Notes under the pieces: model-generated | Databases searched by the model: none | What the model saw: only the letters and a program-made list of their open reading frames with translations | Told to the model about the DNA's origin: nothing | Translations under genes and position numbers: made by a program | In this document: piece by piece, positions 32,840 through 36,830 of the stretch | Position numbering within the stretch: the stretch's first letter is position 1 | How the letters are laid out: each line of letters starts with the position of its first letter | NCBI GenBank assembly: GCA_049680625.1 | Contig: JBAUID010000181.1 | Span: 1-36,830, forward strand | Length of the DNA: 36,830 nucleotides | Direction of reading: 5' to 3' | From: JAUIAI01 sp049680625 | Lineage (GTDB): Bacteria > Pseudomonadota > Gammaproteobacteria > Burkholderiales > Burkholderiaceae_E

Positions 32840-33745
32840 TCAGGGACGTACGGCCGGCGTCTCAATTGGCAACCCGCTGGCCCGCCAGGCCAGAAACAAT
32901 TCAAGCGACAAGTAGGTAGCGGAGCCATACGGCAGCGGTTCAGCACGCACGCCAACGTTGCAGTTGCGCAGCCGGCGGTGCAGGGAACCGGGTTTTTGCC
33001 ATTGCAAACGATAAGCCGGAAAGCCGTTGCTCTGGCCCTGGGTAACGGTGTCACCCCGTAACTGACGGCCGACGTTCTGGTCATGACATTGGGTACAAGC
33101 CAGATTGAGCTGACCGCGCCGCGTCTGGTAGTAGTGGCGGCCTTCATCAAAATAGCGCTTCGCCGGCCCGTCAATTTGCACCTTAACCGGCTTACCCCGG
33201 GCCAGCTCGCCAACAAACGCGGTGATCGACAACAACTCGTCCGACTCCCAGGCCAGGCCTGGTAATTTCTGGTAACGCTTGCGGCAAGCGTTAATTTGTT
33301 GCTCCAGGTTGACCAATGAGCCAACCCCTGACTGGAAACGCGGATAACGGGTTGCGGCATCGTTCACCGTCAGTGCTGATCCGTTGATCGGCACCTCACC
33401 ACGTGCGCCGTGACAACTGGCACAAGACGGTCCGGCATTACTGACGCTACCAACATGGCCAACCGTCTGCGTCCACAACGCCTGGCCTTTATCCACCCAC
33501 AGGTAGCCCGGGTTGGCAAAATTGTCATCCTGCATGGCCCGCAAACCAGGCGTTTGAAACTCATAACCAGACTTGGCCGGCAAACGTTGATAGTTACCCA
33601 ACCGGTGGGTGGTGAGCTCAGCGGCGGTTAGAGCGCCGGATACAACTATTCCGGCAACACCGGTAACACCGGCAACAGACAGTAAGCGCTTTATCAACGG
33701 CCGGACCGACCACAACCGCTGCTTCGCCGCTGTGCGCAAATTCAT
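32840..33745 (-). CDS. soxA: SoxA, dihaem c-type cytochrome of the thiosulfate-oxidising complex
   Basis: The 301-residue product has a signal peptide and two CxxCH haem sites, at Cys108-His112 (CASCH) and Cys217-His221 (CTQCH). Cys262 in RRLRNCNVGVRAEP is the active-site cysteine that becomes persulfidated in SoxA; the downstream GSATYLSLELFLAWR segment also fits. With SoxX it oxidises thiosulfate and joins it to the SoxY carrier cysteine in the periplasm. The ATG overlaps the soxZ stop (ATGA). No soxB follows: the next gene is an RND adaptor. Confidence 0.95.
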   Translation of the reverse strand: MNLRTAAKQRLWSVRPLIKRLLSVAGVTGVAGIVVSGALTAAELTTHRLGNYQRLPAKSGYEFQTPGLRAMQDDNFANPGYLWVDKGQALWTQTVGHVGSVSNAGPSCASCHGARGEVPINGSALTVNDAATRYPRFQSGVGSLVNLEQQINACRKRYQKLPGLAWESDELLSITAFVGELARGKPVKVQIDGPAKRYFDEGRHYYQTRRGQLNLACTQCHDQNVGRQLRGDTVTQGQSNGFPAYRLQWQKPGSLHRRLRNCNVGVRAEPLPYGSATYLSLELFLAWRASGLPIETPAVRP

Positions 33746-34059
33746 GTCACGACAATCTGGCTCTTGGCGGCAGTTCGATTGCCGTGCTGATCGAGCCACT
33801 GCATTTCAAATTCACCACTTTGCATTGCCGTGGTAAAAAAACTCAGATACGGATTCGCAGCAATCGCCGGAAACAAGTCGGCTCTAAAAATTTCAGCACC
33901 ATTAAAAGTGCAGCGCACCTCGGTAATGATGTCGCGCTGAATCACCTTACCCATTGCATCGCGACGAAAACCGGGTTCCATCGGATGGGCTGCAACAGCA
34001 CGAATTTCTATTACCTCACCGGTACTGGCCGCTTTTGGGATAGATAACCTGACCCGCAT
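33742..34059 (-). CDS. soxZ: SoxZ, sulfur-carrier partner protein
   Basis: The 105-residue protein has the SoxZ immunoglobulin-like pattern: MEPGFRRDAMGKVIQRDII with the conserved NG in VRCTFNGAEIF, and NPYLSFFTTAMQSGEFEMQW. SoxZ pairs with SoxY to form the carrier complex. It has no signal peptide, as usual, because it is co-exported with SoxY. It follows soxY by 70 nt and overlaps soxA. Confidence 0.95.
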   Translation of the reverse strand: MRVRLSIPKAASTGEVIEIRAVAAHPMEPGFRRDAMGKVIQRDIITEVRCTFNGAEIFRADLFPAIAANPYLSFFTTAMQSGEFEMQWLDQHGNRTAAKSQIVVT

Positions 34060-34129
34060 TACTCGACTCCTTTTTTGACGCTTTTTTCAGATCTTTTTTT
34101 GGTTCGATTTGCCGCGCACTTACCCGCAT

Positions 34130-34609
34130 TCATACCGTATCGATACATGCGGCCAGCGTCACCACCGATTGTGCAGACCCCGACCATAACGAGCCATCAC
34201 TCAGGGTAGCGACCGCAATAATTGTCTGCGAATCGGCCAGACGTATCCGCGTTGTCACGGTAGCCTTACCAGCACCGGGGGAAAGAAAAAACCGGGCGAC
34301 TTCCGGCAGCGGGTTTTTCTCTGAAAAAATATGTATCGACTTCACATAGTCAGTTTGGTCGGCCGGGCTGTCAACCGACACCGAAAACTGAACGGAAGCA
34401 CCGTTTTCCGCAACCTGGGGGAGTTTAAGCATGACCTTTCCCGCTTGAATCTTCTGGTTGTCAAACGCCTTATTCATCGCCGAACGCATTGTCAAAGGGG
34501 TTGCGGTAAGCGGAATCGGTCGCAGCGCAAAAAAACCTGCCCCGGCAATGGCGAGTGAGTTTCTCAGCATGTCACGCCGCTGCTCGCCAGGATTTTTCTG
34601 TTGGTTCAT
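34130..34609 (-). CDS. soxY: SoxY, sulfur carrier protein with atypical C-terminus
   Basis: The 159-residue product has a twin-arginine signal (RRDMLRNSLAIAGAGFFA), as SoxY proteins do for Tat export, and an Ig-like SoxY domain (GKVMLKLPQVAENGASVQFS). SoxY normally ends with a flexible GGCGG arm whose cysteine carries the sulfur intermediate. Here the end is AACIDTV, with the only late cysteine at residue 155, three residues further from the end and without the glycines. The ATG is fixed by AGGAGG (34616-34621). It is in operon with soxX, soxZ and soxA. Confidence 0.93.
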   Translation of the reverse strand: MNQQKNPGEQRRDMLRNSLAIAGAGFFALRPIPLTATPLTMRSAMNKAFDNQKIQAGKVMLKLPQVAENGASVQFSVSVDSPADQTDYVKSIHIFSEKNPLPEVARFFLSPGAGKATVTTRIRLADSQTIIAVATLSDGSLWSGSAQSVVTLAACIDTV

Positions 34610-34615
34610 CTTTGC

Positions 34616-34621
34616 CCTCCT
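34616..34621 (-). promoter_or_regulatory. Shine-Dalgarno site of soxY
   Basis: AGGAGG stands 6 nt before the ATG at 34609 and overlaps the soxX stop codon (34620-34622), ruling out the longer frame upstream. Confidence 0.75.
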
Positions 34622-35198
34622 ATCTTCCGGTTCCTGAGGTTTCTCTGGATATGCCAGGCCTGCCTGGTTGGCCCACCATATTGCTGTCACCCAGATCACC
34701 CGTTGAAAGACTGCGCAGGAATGCGATCAAGTCCTCGATCTGCTGCGCGCTTAACGCCGGCTTTCCCTGATACTCAGCCCCAACCTGCTGCAAGCCATCA
34801 ATCCGAAAATAAGACGGCATTACCGAATCTGGGTTCACCTGTGAGGAGTCAACAAGGCGCAACCGAATCTGCCCATCACTGAGTGACGAGCCGGCACTTA
34901 ACGCCGGCCCAAGATTTCCCTGAAACGGCTCATCGATACTACTCACCACGTGGCATAACAAGCAATGACCCAATTGCCGATCGACAAAAACCTTGCGTCC
35001 GGCGCTGACACTGCCAGGCTTGTCGGTTAGTGGGGCCAGGATGGCATCACCGCTGACCTTCACCTCGTTTGCATAGATGCCATCGGCAACCAGTGCCACG
35101 ATCAGTGCAATCATCGAGGTGATCGCTAATGCCGCCAGCCGTCCGGCACATCCACCATCAGGGCCGGCTGAATTCCAGCCCCTGCCTGCGCCGGTCAA
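34620..35198 (-). CDS. soxX: SoxX, c-type cytochrome of the thiosulfate-oxidising complex
   Basis: The 192-residue product has a hydrophobic export segment (about residues 21-43), one haem site CLLCH (Cys79-His83) and the distal Met127 in VMPSYFRI, as in SoxX. LGPALSAGSSLSD and LSAQQIEDLIAFLRSL are typical class I cytochrome c parts. SoxX passes electrons from SoxA to downstream carriers. The start is a TTG that overlaps the stop of the upstream molybdoenzyme (TTGA), so the two are coupled. The C-terminal tail after residue 165 is polar and variable. Confidence 0.92.
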   Translation of the reverse strand: MTGAGRGWNSAGPDGGCAGRLAALAITSMIALIVALVADGIYANEVKVSGDAILAPLTDKPGSVSAGRKVFVDRQLGHCLLCHVVSSIDEPFQGNLGPALSAGSSLSDGQIRLRLVDSSQVNPDSVMPSYFRIDGLQQVGAEYQGKPALSAQQIEDLIAFLRSLSTGDLGDSNMVGQPGRPGISRETSGTGR

Positions 35199-36830
35199 AC
35201 CAGCTTCACCCCCGACAACGGTAGCTCACGAATTCGCTTACCGGTGGCAGCGAAAATCGCATTCAACACCGCTGGCGCCGCAACCGCAATGGTTGGCTCA
35301 CCAACCCCACCCCAAAACCCACCGGATGGCATGACAATCGTTTCGACTTTAGGCATCTGGGCAATTTTCATTGACGGGTAAGTATGGAAGTTCTCCTGCT
35401 GTACCCGCCCATCTTTGAGCGTGATCGCCCCATAGAGCAGGGCCGACAACCCGTAGACAAATGAACCTTCTACCTGGGCCTCGATTTGCTGAGGATTAAC
35501 CGCGTATCCCGGGTCGGTGGCGGCAACAATACGATGCACAGTCAACTCGCCCGCGGCGCTGACCGAAACTTCGGCGCAGGCAGCGATATAACTGCCAAAC
35601 GCATTGCAGACAGCCAGGCCACGATGCACACCATCAGCCGGTTTCGTGTCCCAACCCGCGCGCTCGGCGACTGCATTCAATACCGCCAGGTTCTTCGGAT
35701 GTTTGTCCATCAGGGAACGTCGGAACTCAAGCGCGTCGCGTCCGGCGGCATGGGCCAGCTCATCAATAAAACACTCCATGTAAATGGCATTCTGATTGAT
35801 GTTGACCCCGCGCCAGAACCCAGGCGGCACCGGGGGATTACGCATCGCGTGGTCGACCAGCAAGTTGGGCGGTGAATAACTGATGGCATGGTCTCCCTTG
35901 GGTAAGAACCCCTGAAAAGTGACCGGATCCATGCCGTCTTTAAGCCGCGCCGGCATCACCCCGGCCAGGATCGACTGGCCCGAAATTCTCACCCGCAGCC
36001 CGGTCAGATTGCCCTTGTCGTCTAATCCGCCAACTAATTTTGCCTTGGTCACCGGGTGATAGTGGCCATGCAACATGTCTTCTTCACGAGTCCATAACAA
36101 TTTCACCGGCGTACCGGGCATCTGGCGGGCAATCGAGACGGCCTGATGGACATAATCGTGAAAGGCGCCGCGACGCCCGTAGCCGCCACCCAGGTGGATT
36201 TTGTAAACCTCACATTGTGAAGCCTCAAGGCCAGCTGCTTTGGACGCAGCCGCCAGCGCCGCTTCACCATTTTGCGTTGGGCACCACACTTCACAGCGCT
36301 GCGCAGTCCAGCGCGCCGTGGCATTCATTGGCTCCATAGTCGCGTGATTCTGATACGGGTAGCTATAAGTGGCCTCGATGGTTTTTGCCGCGCCTTTAAG
36401 CGCTGCATCAATGTCACCAGCTTTGTTACCGACAAAACCATCATCAGCAGTCAAGCCTTCATCCAGCATGGCAGAGATTGACTCACTCGACATGTCTTTG
36501 TTTGGGCCGGACTCCCAGGTAATGGGCAAGGCGTCCAGCGCTGTTTTTGCCTGCCACCACCGCTGTGCCACAACCGCTACCGCGGTATCGTCAACCCGCA
36601 AGACGGCCTTGACCCCGGGCATCAACTTGACCTTGCTGTCATCAAAGGACGCGAGCTTGCCGCCAAATTCCGGGCAAGCCTTAATGGCCGCATTCAACAT
36701 GCCGGGCAGCGTCAGGTCGGCCCCGTAAATCTGTTTGCCGTTAAGCTTATCGAGTGTATCCAGCCGCTTGACCGGCTGGCCAATGAGCTTCCATTGCGAC
36801 GGATCTTTCAGCTTGATATCGGTTGGCGGC
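35195..36830 (-). CDS. Molybdopterin-binding subunit of the xanthine dehydrogenase/aldehyde oxidase family (IorB-like, partial)
   Basis: The open frame runs from 35195 to the right edge (about 545 codons) with no start inside, so the N-terminus lies outside. Full-length relatives have about 730-750 residues. Visible family features are the leading QWKLIGQPVKRLDT, GGGYGRRGAFHDYVHQAVS (molybdopterin contact), KLLWTREEDMLHGHYHP, and near the end GFWGGVGEPTIAVAAPA with the catalytic Glu of this family. The pattern is closest to isoquinoline 1-oxidoreductase beta subunits, which work with a [2Fe-2S] subunit and often a c-type cytochrome. The substrate is unknown. It overlaps soxX (TTGA). Confidence 0.92.
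   Translation of the reverse strand, partial: PPTDIKLKDPSQWKLIGQPVKRLDTLDKLNGKQIYGADLTLPGMLNAAIKACPEFGGKLASFDDSKVKLMPGVKAVLRVDDTAVAVVAQRWWQAKTALDALPITWESGPNKDMSSESISAMLDEGLTADDGFVGNKAGDIDAALKGAAKTIEATYSYPYQNHATMEPMNATARWTAQRCEVWCPTQNGEAALAAASKAAGLEASQCEVYKIHLGGGYGRRGAFHDYVHQAVSIARQMPGTPVKLLWTREEDMLHGHYHPVTKAKLVGGLDDKGNLTGLRVRISGQSILAGVMPARLKDGMDPVTFQGFLPKGDHAISYSPPNLLVDHAMRNPPVPPGFWRGVNINQNAIYMECFIDELAHAAGRDALEFRRSLMDKHPKNLAVLNAVAERAGWDTKPADGVHRGLAVCNAFGSYIAACAEVSVSAAGELTVHRIVAATDPGYAVNPQQIEAQVEGSFVYGLSALLYGAITLKDGRVQQENFHTYPSMKIAQMPKVETIVMPSGGFWGGVGEPTIAVAAPAVLNAIFAATGKRIRELPLSGVKLV

Noticed and set aside
34123..34150. A frameshift in soxY hiding a GGCGG ending
   Set aside because: Neither other frame near the stop gives a Gly-Gly-Cys-Gly-Gly end; the AACIDTV ending seems genuine.

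Overview
The window looks like chromosome of a free-living, probably marine, gammaproteobacterium. An argB-slmA pair is present (SlmA is a gammaproteobacterial nucleoid-occlusion protein), along with substrate-binding-protein transporters of the TTT and TRAP families, a thiosulfate-type Sox cassette and glycogen genes. GC content is moderate and genes are very tightly packed: many start/stop overlaps, several convergent genes overlapping at their 3' ends, and no gene-free stretch over 300 bases. I see no tRNA, rRNA, CRISPR array, insertion sequence or prophage. Taxonomy is inferred from gene content only.

Left part (1-5.06 kb, minus strand): an operon xsc-tctC-tctB-tctA (the last gene runs off the left edge). 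It combines a thiamine-diphosphate sulfoacetaldehyde acetyltransferase-like enzyme with a tripartite tricarboxylate-type transporter. A divergent IclR regulator (5.24 kb) shares an intergenic region that holds a palindrome of IclR type. The arrangement suggests uptake and C2-sulfonate degradation. The iclR gene is followed by cobS and cobT (AAA+ and vWA subunits of an aerobic cobaltochelatase) without cobN, then by the housekeeping genes argB and slmA.

Middle (10.6-18.7 kb): two VapBC-type toxin-antitoxin modules lie back to back, each with its own palindromic candidate operator. Next comes a minus-strand gntR-dctP-dctQ-dctM operon (TRAP transporter) with a divergent TIM-barrel amidohydrolase. 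A DUF1993 protein and a class III CoA-transferase follow.

Right centre (18.6-28.4 kb): glgP-glgB face glgC across a divergent promoter region that carries phased 10-bp repeats. A class II histone-deacetylase-like amidohydrolase, a Gfo/Idh/MocA oxidoreductase and a small dimeric-barrel protein follow on the minus strand. A beta-hydroxyacid dehydrogenase gene diverges from them.

Right end (28.3-36.8 kb, minus strand): in transcription order, a molybdopterin-binding xanthine-dehydrogenase-family subunit (cut by the window edge), soxX, soxY, soxZ, soxA, then an RND efflux adaptor and pump. The molybdoenzyme and sox genes overlap or nearly touch, which suggests one transcript. soxB is not next to soxA, the SoxY C-terminus is not the usual GGCGG, and the RND pump lacks two residues of the usual proton relay. 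I consider this right-hand locus the most promising place for an undescribed system.
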